Shown piece by piece: positions 1-8,375 of a stretch of 31,822 nucleotides of DNA (position 1 is its first letter; each line of letters opens with the position of its first letter). Source of the stretch: Erysipelatoclostridium sp. AM42-17 (GTDB lineage: Bacteria; Bacillota_I; Bacilli_A; Erysipelotrichales; Coprobacillaceae). A program made the position numbers and the translations under genes. The stretch spans positions 2,751-34,572 of the forward strand of contig NZ_QUIN01000026.1 in assembly GCF_003480255.1 (NCBI RefSeq), read 5' to 3'. The notes under the pieces were generated by a model. It saw only the letters and a list, made by a program, of their open reading frames with translations, made no database searches and was not told the DNA's origin.

Positions 1-331
1 CCACGAATGTTGTGGACACCACGATCATGATCACGAATGTTGTGGAGGACATCATCATCACCATGCTGATGAAGTATTCCAAAGTATTGGCTTTGATACA
101 GCTAAAAAATACAGCAAAGGAGAATTATCTGATATCTTAAATAAATTAAGCAACGAAAATGTTTTACGTGCTAAAGGATTTGTTGATAGTGATGATACAG
201 ACTGGTGGTATTTTGATTTAGTACCAGAAGAATTTGAAATTCGTTTAGGAAAGCCAATGTATACAGGTAAAATTTGTGTTATTGGTAAAGATATTGATGA
301 AAATAAAATGAAGGAATTATTTTTAGGATAG
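1..331 (+). CDS. CobW/COG0523-family metallochaperone GTPase, C-terminal part (5' end outside window)
   Basis: Reading from base 2, the frame runs without interruption to a TAG at 329-331. The visible part opens with the metal-binding stretch HECCGHHDHDHECCGG followed by five histidines. It then continues as a CobW C-terminal domain (RAKGFVDSDDTDWWYFDLVPE, roughly residues 52-72 of the visible part, and the closing IRLGKPMYTGKICVIG). A His-rich linker between the GTPase and C-terminal domains is typical of COG0523 proteins, which insert or traffic metals, often zinc. The GTPase half is off the left edge, so nucleotide motifs cannot be checked. A 15-base direct repeat (2-16 and 32-46) encodes the duplicated HECCG unit. 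The next gene starts one base after the stop, so the two are co-transcribed and probably act together in metal homeostasis. Zinc is an inference from the family and the ligand-rich stretch. Confidence 0.88.
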   Translation, partial: HECCGHHDHDHECCGGHHHHHADEVFQSIGFDTAKKYSKGELSDILNKLSNENVLRAKGFVDSDDTDWWYFDLVPEEFEIRLGKPMYTGKICVIGKDIDENKMKELFLG

Positions 332-332
332 T

Positions 333-1280
333 ATGGAAAATAAAGTAAGAGTCTATTTATTTACAGGATTTTTGGAAAGTGGGAAAACATCATTTATTCA
401 AGATACTGTTTTAAATGATGATTTTCATTATAATGAAAAAACCCTTATTCTTTCCTGTGAAGAAGGTGTTGAAGCTTATAATGAAGAAACCTTAAAAAAA
501 GCTGATTGTGATGTCGTTTACGTAGATGATGAATCAACGATTACGCCTGATTATTTAAGTGAACTTAACCAAAAATATCATCCAACTCAAGTTATGGTTG
601 AATATAATGGTATGTGGAATAGTCAAGAGTTCATTCACGAAAAATGTATTGATCCATGGATGGTTGTCCAAGTCCTTACAACAATCAACGCTGAAACATT
701 TGATATTTATTATAATAATATGCGAAGCCAATTCGTAGATCACGTTACTCAAAGTGATTTGGTTATTATTAATAGATGTGATAAAAACACTAAAAAATAC
801 GTAGTACGTGGCAGTATTAAATCTTTAAATCCTCGTGCTCAAATCATTTATGAAAACAAAAATCATCAAATAGAAAACATTACCAGTGATGATTTACCAT
901 ATCAATTAAGTGATGAATATATTGAAATCAAAGATATGGATTATGGTATTTTCTGTATGGATATTATGGAACACCCAGAAAACTATGAAAATAAAACTTT
1001 AAAACTTAAAGCTCAAGTTATTGGTAGAGATAAAATTTTAAAAAATGGTTTTGTTTTTGGTAGACAAGCCATGGTATGTTGTAGTGAAGATACGCAATTA
1101 TTAGGACTTGTATGTGTAAGTCCTCTTGCTGATAAATTGATTCCTCATGAATGGTTAACTCTTGAGGGCACAATTGCTGTAGAATTTGATGATTCTATTC
1201 AAAGTCAAATTCCTATTTTATATGTTGATAAAATAGAACCTGCTAAACCATTAGATAATGATTATGTTACATTTGATTAG
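333..1280 (+). CDS. CobW-type GTPase fused to a YcgQ/DUF1980-like C-terminal domain
   Basis: 315 residues, cytosolic, no signal peptide. The N-terminal half is a COG0523-like GTPase: Walker A GFLESGKTS at residues 12-20, the SCEEGVE stretch at 41-47, VEYNGMW at 89-95 in the Walker B region, and NRCD at 147-150 as the guanine-specificity motif. The canonical CxCC metal site of COG0523 is not present. From about residue 203 the sequence changes to a domain like the C-terminal region of the YcgQ/TIGR03943 proteins (FVFGRQAMVCC at 240-250, EWLTLEGTI at 273-281, ending in PILYVDKIEPAKP). In Bacillus, YcgQ and YcgR are encoded beside a COG0523 gene under zinc control, so the fusion fits a zinc function. 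The start follows an AGGAT ribosome site one base after the upstream stop. The metal and the partner permease are inferred. The permease, if any, lies left of the window. Confidence 0.82.
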   Translation: MENKVRVYLFTGFLESGKTSFIQDTVLNDDFHYNEKTLILSCEEGVEAYNEETLKKADCDVVYVDDESTITPDYLSELNQKYHPTQVMVEYNGMWNSQEFIHEKCIDPWMVVQVLTTINAETFDIYYNNMRSQFVDHVTQSDLVIINRCDKNTKKYVVRGSIKSLNPRAQIIYENKNHQIENITSDDLPYQLSDEYIEIKDMDYGIFCMDIMEHPENYENKTLKLKAQVIGRDKILKNGFVFGRQAMVCCSEDTQLLGLVCVSPLADKLIPHEWLTLEGTIAVEFDDSIQSQIPILYVDKIEPAKPLDNDYVTFD

Positions 1281-1301
1281 AAGTCTTAGACTTCTTTTCT
1301 T
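1280..1301 (+). terminator. Hairpin after the CobW-DUF1980 gene
   Basis: GAAGTC and GACTTC flank a TTA loop at 1280-1294 and are followed by TTTTCTTT. The hairpin begins on the last base of the stop codon. It is short, so it probably works together with the stronger hairpin just downstream. Confidence 0.6.
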
Positions 1302-1302
1302 T

Positions 1303-1336
1303 AAAAATAAAAAAGGCCGAAGCCTTTTTTATTTTT
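1303..1336. terminator. Bidirectional Rho-independent terminator
   Basis: AAAAAAGGC and GCCTTTTTT pair around a CGAA loop (1309-1330). The stem is extended by AAAAAT/ATTTTT on the outside. U-runs are present on both strands, so it can end the plus-strand CobW operon and also any minus-strand transcript coming from the polysaccharide lyase gene or from the intergenic stretch to its right. Confidence 0.85.
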
Positions 1337-1636
1337 AGAGAAAAGAGATATCTATTATTTACCTGGCATATCTATTCCAGAATTTATGATATCAAAATCA
1401 TAAATTAAAGAGAAGAACGAATTATTGAAGATGTCTTTGTTAAAATGTTTTAGGTAAATGTGTTTTTTATATTGTTCACTTAATTTGATGGAAAGGTAAA
1501 TATAATGTTACAATATAATGTCTTCAATATTTAATTATGTTGTTTTCTCTTTACAAGTATAATTTATCACAATTTGTCTTTTGTTAAAACATTTTAGGGT
1601 CATCATGTAACATGTAACCGACTTTGAAACAAAATG
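1337..1636. other. Gene-free 300-bp stretch with repeats and a hairpin
   Basis: I find no open frame with a credible ribosome site here. The stretch holds a perfect inverted repeat (10-bp arms 1381-1390 and 1397-1406 around a 6-base loop) and two copies of a GTCTTT(T)GTTAAAAYRTTTTAGG repeat (1433-1454 and 1576-1598). It also holds a 29-bp element at 1606-1634 that recurs elsewhere in the window. Because no terminator follows the lyase stop codon directly, the stretch may be its long 3' untranslated region, ended by the bidirectional terminator at 1303-1336. It could instead encode a small RNA. Neither is established. Confidence 0.5.
1606..1634. promoter_or_regulatory. 29-bp three-half-site element, copy A
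   Basis: TGTAAC (1606-1611), GTAACC (1614-1619) and TGAAAC (1625-1630) followed by AAAA. It matches copies at 14656-14684 and 22778-22806 without gaps. This copy is the most degenerate and lies two bases from the lyase stop codon, so its target, if any, would be a minus-strand transcript to its left. Role as a protein-binding site is inferred from the repetition and the inverted half-sites. Confidence 0.5.
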
Positions 1637-4600
1637 TTAAGATATTCTCTTTTTAATGAATATAATACCTAATAAACTCATCATCAATATCACAAATAAT
1701 CCAGTTAAGTTTGTAGAATCAGTATCTTTTGTTTCTACATTTTCTTTTTTATTTACATTTTCGTTCACTGTTTTATTTTCTTGAACAGTATCATTTGATC
1801 CTGTTTTATCATTATTCACTTTTTCAATTTGTTTATAAGCATTTTGTAGTGAACTATACATTTGATCAATTTCTGCTTGAGTTGCATTATCATTATTTAA
1901 TAATTCTTTACTTTGATTCAATAAAGTAATAAGTTTACCTGTATTTTGATATTGACCTAAATCAAGTTTTTCTATTTCTTTAACAAGTTGACTCAATTTG
2001 TTTTTGTCAGCTTTTAAAACTAAACTATTTAACATAGTTGTTAAAGATTTTGTCATATCATCTATTTCTGTTTGTGTCACATCTACTTTATCTAATAATG
2101 CTTTTGCTTTTGCAACCTCACTGTCAAGTTTTAATAATGAAGCAGGTGTATACTGACTTCGATCAATAGATGTTGCTTTAATAATAGTATTTTGTAATTT
2201 TTCTTTATTTACTTTTAATTGTAAAGAATTGAATGCTTGTTGTAACTCTTGAGTTGCTTTAGCAATTTCATCTTTTTTAGGAACTGCTTTTTCATATGCA
2301 TCTTTTGCTTGTTGATATTTTGTTTTTAATACTTGTAATGATTGATCAGTATATTTTGATTCATCAACATTTTCTACTTTATCTAATAATGCTTTTAAAT
2401 TTTGATATGATTCTTGGGTTACAAGATTATCTCTTACATTGTATAAATCTTGATAAGCTTTTAAAACATCATCATTTGTTGCTTGATCATTATCAACAAC
2501 TGTTTGTGCTTTTTGTAAATAAGTATCTAATTCATTTAAAGTTGCTTCTAGATATAATGAACGATCTAATTTCTTTATTTCCTCCATTAAAGCAATTAAG
2601 TCTGTTTTATCTCCTTTTAAAACAAGTTGATTTTTTGCTTCTGTTAATTCATTACACATGTTATCAACTGTTTCTTGACTACTATTTTTATCATTATAGA
2701 CATCTTGAGCTTTTGCTAATTTATCTTTTAATTGTTCAAAAGAAGCTGATGTATATAATGTTTCATCAAGTTTACTGTATTCATCAATTAAAGTTTTTAA
2801 GTAATCAAAACTTGCTAATTTTGTAAGACCAGTTATGCTATCTTGTAAATCTTGTTTAGCTTTTAAGATGCTTGATGAAGTCGCATCTGCATCATTCATG
2901 ACTTTAAGTGCATCATCTAATGCTTGCTTAAAACGTTCACTAGAACTTGGTGTATAAACTGAAGTATCAATATCTAAATTCATATAGTATAAATTTGTAA
3001 GTTCACTTTTATCTAACGCTTCACCATAAACTTCTACTTCCCATAATGAATATCCATAAATGCTACCTGGTTTAACACCTTGCATTTTTACATATCTAGC
3101 AGTTACACCATTGTAGTTATAAGTTTCAATACCACCATTTCCATTTGTTATATTGCTAATATCTTGCCAATCTTTACCATCTAATGATACTTGAATCTTA
3201 TATTCTGTTGCACCACTACCTTCCCAGTTTAATTTAATTTGATTAATATTGTAATAATCATCTAAATCTACATAAATCCATTGATTAGATACATCCTTTT
3301 TATTATCTTTTTGTCTTAAAGAAACCCATCTTGATTCTTTATCTTTAGTTGCATCTTCACTGCCATCAAAAGCTTTTGAAGCCCCATATTGACTCTTGTA
3401 TTCACTAGAAGCATAAGCTTTTTTATTTAATGCTAAATTTGTTGTCGTTGGTTGTTTAACACGAAGACCGTAAACTTCAAATTCCCATAACGAATATCCA
3501 TAAATACCTGAAGGTTTTAAACATTCAACTCTTACATATCGAGCAATACTTTGATCAGCATAGTCAAATGTTCTTTCTCCTGATTTTCCGTCATTTACAA
3601 CAGATAAATCTTTCCAGTTTTTACCATTTGATGAAATTTGAATCTTATAATCTGTTGCACATGCTCCTTCCCAATCTAAGACAATCTTAGATATATCATA
3701 GTAGTTTTCTAAATCTACATAAATCCATTGATAATCAACATTTTTATTTTGATTTTCTTTTTTTCTAACTGATACCCAACGTGACTCCTTACTACCATCA
3801 AATGCTTTAGATGTACTATGTTCAGATTTAAAAGTACTAGAAGAATACGCTGGTTTATTTAAGGCAATATTTTGATTTTGATTTACTACTGATGATTCTT
3901 TACCATAAACTTCAACTTCATTGATACCAATACCATAATTTGTATTGCTTACACATCTTGATTTATAAGAATGAATCTTTACATAACGTCCATAGATAAA
4001 ATCATCATAAGTATGAATATCTCTTAAGGATGAATTAGTTTTTGATTCACTTACAACATTCCAATTTTGTTTATCATCTGATACTTCAATTGTATAATCA
4101 TCTGAACATGCCTTTTCCCAATCAATTTGAATCTTATTTATTTTAGAATATTTTTCTAAATCAATAATAATCCAGTTATCATCACTAGCTCGTTTAGATC
4201 CCCAACGTTTCTTTAAATCACCATCAACTGCATTTTCTTTTTTCAATTCTTCACTGTATTGTGAGCTTACTTCTACTGGTTTATTTAAAGCAATATTATC
4301 GTAATCAATATCTTCTTGTTCTTCACTACCGTAGGCAACAAGTTCAAAAAGGCTGACACCATAATTTTTACCACTGACAATTCTTGTTTTAGTTGAATGA
4401 ATTTTTAAATAACGTCCAGAAACTGCTTCATCAAATATATATTGATCTTTTAAAGATTCATTTGTTTTTAATTTATCTTTGACTACAGTCCAATTTTGTT
4501 TATCATCAGAAACTTCTATACTGTATTCATCCGAACATGCTGCTTCCCATAAAAGGTCAATAGCATTAATTGTGCAGTTCTTTTGTAAGTCTACAATAAT

Positions 4601-7261
4601 CCAGTTATCATCACTGTCACGTTTAGAACCCCAGCGAGTATTCGTATTTCCATCAATAGCGTTTTCTTTTTTCAATTCATCACTATATTGTGAACTGACT
4701 TCAACTGATTTTTTATATGTTAGATTTGCTTTTTGATCCCAAGTTATTTCTTTAATTTGATAATTGGCATCATTTGATTTTTTCATCACAATTTTAATAT
4801 AAGGATAAATACCATTAATATCGATACTGTCTTTATTTGATTTTGTTTTTTGATTAACATTCTTTAAGAAAGTATAGTTAATACCATCTTGAGAAGTATA
4901 AATATCATAGTCTAATGCGTAATGATCACCCCAAGTAATATTAAGTTTTGAAAGATATTGATCTTTTCCAGTAAATATTGTTAACCATTCTTCACCATTA
5001 GTTTGACTTTGCCAATATGTTGTTTCATCATTATCAAAAGCACATTCTATTTCATGTGATGAAGTTGATGAACTTGCTTGATAAAGATTACTCTCATTTT
5101 CTTTTAATGTTAATGATGATCCTGTATAAGGAGCAACAGGACTTAAGAAAGTTGTATTTGTCTTTGTGTTATTATATTCTAATTGAACATTTGTTGTAAC
5201 ACTGCTTTGACTATCTGATGTAGCAAGTGTCATCTTTCTCTCATCTGTTGATTCATCAATAATAAGACTGCAAGGTTGATCAACTGTAATTTTATATCCT
5301 TTTTTATATTCCAATGTTCCGGCTTTATAGAAATTAATTTGTGTTTGTTTTAAGGTTTCATGTCTTACAGCTTGAATATTTTCATTATTTGCAACAATCG
5401 TAATTGGATTGTTAGTAGCATATTTTGATACTTGATCACTTGTTTGATTTGGTAAAATAATATAAGAATAACTTTGATTGTTTGGTTTTAATCCATGATT
5501 AATATAAGCTTTAAATGTTCTTGGTGTTGTTTCCTTTTTTTCTTCAGCCCATAATGATGGATTATCCTTTTGATAAGCATTTGAAACTGTAACAGTTGTT
5601 TCATCAGGGAAAATATAACCAATTTTATTGTTATATACCCATTTAGCATCATTCACTTCTTTTGTTGTATCTTTAGATATTGCTGTTCCATCAACTAAAA
5701 CATCATCAGCTTTTGCTTGATTTAATGTTGTATGAATTTCTGTTGATTCACTAGAAGTAATACCAGAACCTAAAGCCACAATTTCATCATCAAAGAAGAA
5801 ATAACCTTTGTTAACTTGTGTTCCTTTTTTATCCATAGCATAAGCAGTTGCTCCATATTGACCATTTGAAACACCAATTGTGTGGCTTGTACCATTTGTA
5901 AAACGTCCCGCATTAGAATAATCTTGAACGACTCTTGCTGCCGTTGTTGTACCTGGACAGTGTGCCCAATCATATGTAGGATATACTGTTGTATATTCAT
6001 CACCATCAACAGAAATAGTAGATGCTGCTGAAGAAGTCCAATAAATCAATTGTCCTTGATTTCCATTAGGCCAACTTCCACGCCATTCACCACCAATAAT
6101 TTCATCAGAATCCATCTTGATATTGACCCCATATCCATTTCTCATATGAGATGCATATCCTGATCTCCACATATAATAATTTCCATTTTTACCATTAGAA
6201 GCTTGAGGGTTTTCAATATTATTTAAAATATCTTGATATTGTTTAGCATGAACTTGATCAGAAGCAATCATTCTTTTTAAAGGTTCAATATATTCTGCTG
6301 CATAATTTTTATATCCTACAGAATATTTATATTCACGATATCCTAAATATAATTCTTGTAAATCTCCACGGATAGTCCAACTTGTACCATTAATCATATA
6401 ATCAGCCATACGATTGATAACATCTTCACCAAGTGAAAATGATGTATCTCTAAGCATATAAATCCAAAAGCTCATATCTCTAAACATAGACATACCATAG
6501 CCATTAGAATAGAACTGTTTACCATGCATATAGAAACTATTATCTACTTGTACTGCTTCTGCTGTTTTATTATCCTTTTGGGTAACTAAACAATAGCTCA
6601 AGTAATTTTCTACCATGTCTTGTAAACGCGTACTATCATCTGTAAGTAATGCATAATAAACATAATTTTGATCAAACCATAAATTATTTTGACCAGTACC
6701 ATATTTTACTGGTACTTTTTCAAGAAGTTTGTCTAACATGATATTTTCTACATCATCATCAACAACATCTTCTAAAAATAAAGCAATACGAGAAAAACGT
6801 AATTGTACACCTACTTGATTTTCCCACCAGTTTGTTGAACGAGGATTTTGCCCCTTCCAATACTGTAATGCTTTTTCTAATTTTTCAACGACTTCTTGTT
6901 TTTGATACAAAGCATTACCTTCTTTACTATATGCAATCGCAATCGCTTGAAGACGATCTAACGCTAAATAAGGAGACCATGCTGCTCCGTTAGCGGCATT
7001 ATTGTTTGCTTTGTAGTTGACATCATCAAAAGATCCATCTTCTTGAATAAGTTTTAAATAGCTATCAGCTTTTGAAACATAACAAGTTTCTACTTTTGAT
7101 CCATCGTCTATCGTATCTAACGATAAGAAGTAGTCTTTTAATCTTCCTTTAATTGTTTCGATTTCTTGACTTGATGTTAAACCAAATGTCACTTGAATTG
7201 ATGAAAGTGACATTGTAAAGACAACAAATAAAGAAACCATGACTTTTAATATTTTCTTCAT
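1637..7261 (-). CDS. Secreted, surface-anchored polysaccharide lyase family 8 (hyaluronate/chondroitin/xanthan lyase-like)
   Basis: 1874 residues. A signal peptide (about 1-27) precedes a PL8 catalytic module: the alpha/alpha toroid (about 30-370) carries NWWENQVGVQL (144-154), and a beta-sandwich region follows to about 705. By alignment from memory with streptococcal hyaluronate lyase, the catalytic Asn/His/Tyr are N192 (TGQN), H246 and Y255 (in DNSFYMHGKQFYSNGYG), with arginines at 366 and 374. Five F5/8-type (CBM32-like) domains follow at about 715-843, 846-978, 988-1121, 1130-1265 and 1275-1413. Six helical FIVAR repeats follow at about 1420-1814, then a Lys/Asn/Thr-rich linker and a membrane anchor with Lys-Lys-Arg tail. 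The sorting motif is degenerate (NLTG at 1851-1854). The enzyme should cleave uronic-acid polysaccharides by beta-elimination at the cell surface, but the exact substrate cannot be read from sequence. The start has a clean AGGAGG site. Confidence 0.88.
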   Translation of the reverse strand: MKKILKVMVSLFVVFTMSLSSIQVTFGLTSSQEIETIKGRLKDYFLSLDTIDDGSKVETCYVSKADSYLKLIQEDGSFDDVNYKANNNAANGAAWSPYLALDRLQAIAIAYSKEGNALYQKQEVVEKLEKALQYWKGQNPRSTNWWENQVGVQLRFSRIALFLEDVVDDDVENIMLDKLLEKVPVKYGTGQNNLWFDQNYVYYALLTDDSTRLQDMVENYLSYCLVTQKDNKTAEAVQVDNSFYMHGKQFYSNGYGMSMFRDMSFWIYMLRDTSFSLGEDVINRMADYMINGTSWTIRGDLQELYLGYREYKYSVGYKNYAAEYIEPLKRMIASDQVHAKQYQDILNNIENPQASNGKNGNYYMWRSGYASHMRNGYGVNIKMDSDEIIGGEWRGSWPNGNQGQLIYWTSSAASTISVDGDEYTTVYPTYDWAHCPGTTTAARVVQDYSNAGRFTNGTSHTIGVSNGQYGATAYAMDKKGTQVNKGYFFFDDEIVALGSGITSSESTEIHTTLNQAKADDVLVDGTAISKDTTKEVNDAKWVYNNKIGYIFPDETTVTVSNAYQKDNPSLWAEEKKETTPRTFKAYINHGLKPNNQSYSYIILPNQTSDQVSKYATNNPITIVANNENIQAVRHETLKQTQINFYKAGTLEYKKGYKITVDQPCSLIIDESTDERKMTLATSDSQSSVTTNVQLEYNNTKTNTTFLSPVAPYTGSSLTLKENESNLYQASSSTSSHEIECAFDNDETTYWQSQTNGEEWLTIFTGKDQYLSKLNITWGDHYALDYDIYTSQDGINYTFLKNVNQKTKSNKDSIDINGIYPYIKIVMKKSNDANYQIKEITWDQKANLTYKKSVEVSSQYSDELKKENAIDGNTNTRWGSKRDSDDNWIIVDLQKNCTINAIDLLWEAACSDEYSIEVSDDKQNWTVVKDKLKTNESLKDQYIFDEAVSGRYLKIHSTKTRIVSGKNYGVSLFELVAYGSEEQEDIDYDNIALNKPVEVSSQYSEELKKENAVDGDLKKRWGSKRASDDNWIIIDLEKYSKINKIQIDWEKACSDDYTIEVSDDKQNWNVVSESKTNSSLRDIHTYDDFIYGRYVKIHSYKSRCVSNTNYGIGINEVEVYGKESSVVNQNQNIALNKPAYSSSTFKSEHSTSKAFDGSKESRWVSVRKKENQNKNVDYQWIYVDLENYYDISKIVLDWEGACATDYKIQISSNGKNWKDLSVVNDGKSGERTFDYADQSIARYVRVECLKPSGIYGYSLWEFEVYGLRVKQPTTTNLALNKKAYASSEYKSQYGASKAFDGSEDATKDKESRWVSLRQKDNKKDVSNQWIYVDLDDYYNINQIKLNWEGSGATEYKIQVSLDGKDWQDISNITNGNGGIETYNYNGVTARYVKMQGVKPGSIYGYSLWEVEVYGEALDKSELTNLYYMNLDIDTSVYTPSSSERFKQALDDALKVMNDADATSSSILKAKQDLQDSITGLTKLASFDYLKTLIDEYSKLDETLYTSASFEQLKDKLAKAQDVYNDKNSSQETVDNMCNELTEAKNQLVLKGDKTDLIALMEEIKKLDRSLYLEATLNELDTYLQKAQTVVDNDQATNDDVLKAYQDLYNVRDNLVTQESYQNLKALLDKVENVDESKYTDQSLQVLKTKYQQAKDAYEKAVPKKDEIAKATQELQQAFNSLQLKVNKEKLQNTIIKATSIDRSQYTPASLLKLDSEVAKAKALLDKVDVTQTEIDDMTKSLTTMLNSLVLKADKNKLSQLVKEIEKLDLGQYQNTGKLITLLNQSKELLNNDNATQAEIDQMYSSLQNAYKQIEKVNNDKTGSNDTVQENKTVNENVNKKENVETKDTDSTNLTGLFVILMMSLLGIIFIKKRIS

Positions 7262-7273
7262 TTTACGTCCTCC

Positions 7274-7287
7274 TGTAAACGCTTTCT
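7274..7287. promoter_or_regulatory. cre-like / LacI-type operator at the lyase transcription start
   Basis: TGTAAACGCTTTCT matches the CcpA cre consensus TGWAANCGNTNWCA except at the last base. It sits immediately downstream of the proposed -10 box, about where transcription of the lyase gene should begin, so binding would block transcription. CG-centred palindromes are also bound by other LacI-family proteins, including possibly the one encoded next door. Confidence 0.6.
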
Positions 7288-7288
7288 A

Positions 7289-7316
7289 ATTATATATTGC
7301 TACCTCTTTACTTTAA
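7289..7316 (-). promoter_or_regulatory. Promoter of the PL8 lyase gene
   Basis: On the minus strand, TTAAAG (7311-7316) and a perfect TATAAT (7289-7294) are 16 bp apart. The -35 box lies inside the 35-bp shared element and the start region overlaps the cre-like site. Confidence 0.6.
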
Positions 7317-7341
7317 TTTCAATTTAGATTAACTTGAATAT
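7307..7341. promoter_or_regulatory. 35-bp shared element upstream of the lyase gene
   Basis: 27 of 35 bases match the element at 9760-9794 without gaps. Both copies keep an inverted repeat, read on the minus strand as TTCAA, 11 bases, TTGAA. It ends one base before the lacI-family gene's stop codon and overlaps the lyase -35 box. It is a candidate operator for the LacI-family regulator. Confidence 0.6.
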
Positions 7342-8358
7342 TTATTTTTTTAAAGAATCTCGCTCAATAATTTTAGTTGATAATAATTGTGTCATTTGCA
7401 CATCATCTATACGATGAATACGATCAATAAGCTTATTCACTGCTATTTGTCCCATCAATTCCTTTTGTACTTGGACTGTCGTAAGTTTTGGCATAGTCTT
7501 ATTACATAGAGGTGTATCATCAAACCCTGTAATTCCTATGTCATCAGGAACTTTGATATTCATTGAATTTAAAGCATTAAGTAGTGCAAAGGCATTAGAA
7601 TCATTTGCACATATAAAAACATCAGGAAGTTCTTTATTCTTTAATAATTCAACTATTTTATCAATTCGATTATCTAATACATATTTTTCAGTATCATGTA
7701 AAATAGAATATTTTTTAATATAATCATCAACACGAGAAGTAACATGCCTATTTGTTAAAGCATGCTTATACCCCATAAAACGTTCTGAAAAACTTAATGA
7801 ATAATCCAAATCACCAAAAAAGCCAACATTTTTATAACCTTTATCTAACACATGATTTGTTATTAAATAACCACCTTGTTTGTTGTGAGTTAAAACACAA
7901 TCACAAGTATCTCCTAGTGATGTAAAATCAACAAGTACCACACATATTCCTGTTTTCTTGAGCTTATTTAAATTTGTATCTGATATTTTACCAACAACTA
8001 AAATACCAGCAACTTTACGTTCAAGAATACAATCCGGAAATTCAAAATCGTCATCTTCAAAATAATTAAGAATCGATGAATATCCTTTATTTCTTGCTTG
8101 TCCTACAATTGAACGTAAAACAATAGAATAAAAGTGTCCTGTATTAGCATAGTAACTTTGCATTAAAATACAGATATTTGTTTTAGAAAAGACAGAAAGA
8201 TAATGATGTTTTTCATTAATATATCCCATTTCATCTGCTGTTTTTAATATTTCTAAACGCATGGCATCACTCACACCCGGTTTTTCATTTAACGCTATGG
8301 ACACAGCATTAATTGATATATTTAATTTTTTAGCAATATCTTTCATTGTCACTTTCAT
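7342..8358 (-). CDS. LacI/GalR-family transcriptional repressor
   Basis: 338 residues. The N-terminal helix-turn-helix is clear (VTMKDIAKKLNISINAVSIALN, residues 3-24, followed by KPGVSDAMRLEIL), then the hinge and a periplasmic-binding-protein-like sensor domain (VAGILVVGK, GYKNVGFFG, PDVFICANDSNAFALLNALN, IGITGFDDTPL) up to the end. Full family length. The start is the first Met, with GGAGA upstream; a second Met at residue 5 is less likely. It begins 17 bases after the GH1 gene, so both are one transcript. It lies immediately upstream of the PL8 lyase gene. The arrangement suggests a local repressor of GH1 and lyase, releasing DNA on binding a sugar or oligosaccharide. The effector is unknown. 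The shared 35-bp element upstream of both units is the best candidate site. Confidence 0.93.
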   Translation of the reverse strand: MKVTMKDIAKKLNISINAVSIALNEKPGVSDAMRLEILKTADEMGYINEKHHYLSVFSKTNICILMQSYYANTGHFYSIVLRSIVGQARNKGYSSILNYFEDDDFEFPDCILERKVAGILVVGKISDTNLNKLKKTGICVVLVDFTSLGDTCDCVLTHNKQGGYLITNHVLDKGYKNVGFFGDLDYSLSFSERFMGYKHALTNRHVTSRVDDYIKKYSILHDTEKYVLDNRIDKIVELLKNKELPDVFICANDSNAFALLNALNSMNIKVPDDIGITGFDDTPLCNKTMPKLTTVQVQKELMGQIAVNKLIDRIHRIDDVQMTQLLSTKIIERDSLKK

Positions 8359-8375
8359 TTTCTTATATCTCCTTT

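Noticed and set aside
1561..1575. TTATCAC sequences resembling DnaA boxes, near 1565 and 22737
   Set aside because: They are single, imperfect and not clustered. No replication gene is nearby.
1433..1598. The TTGTTAA-containing repeats as Rex sites
   Set aside because: The right half reads TTTTAGG in both copies instead of TTAACAA, so the palindrome is absent.
2296..2826. Long open frame antisense to the FIVAR region of the lyase gene, and similar frames opposite the other large genes
   Set aside because: They have Leu/Ile/His-rich composition typical of reverse-complemented AT-rich coding DNA and no ribosome site. The sense frames have clear domains.
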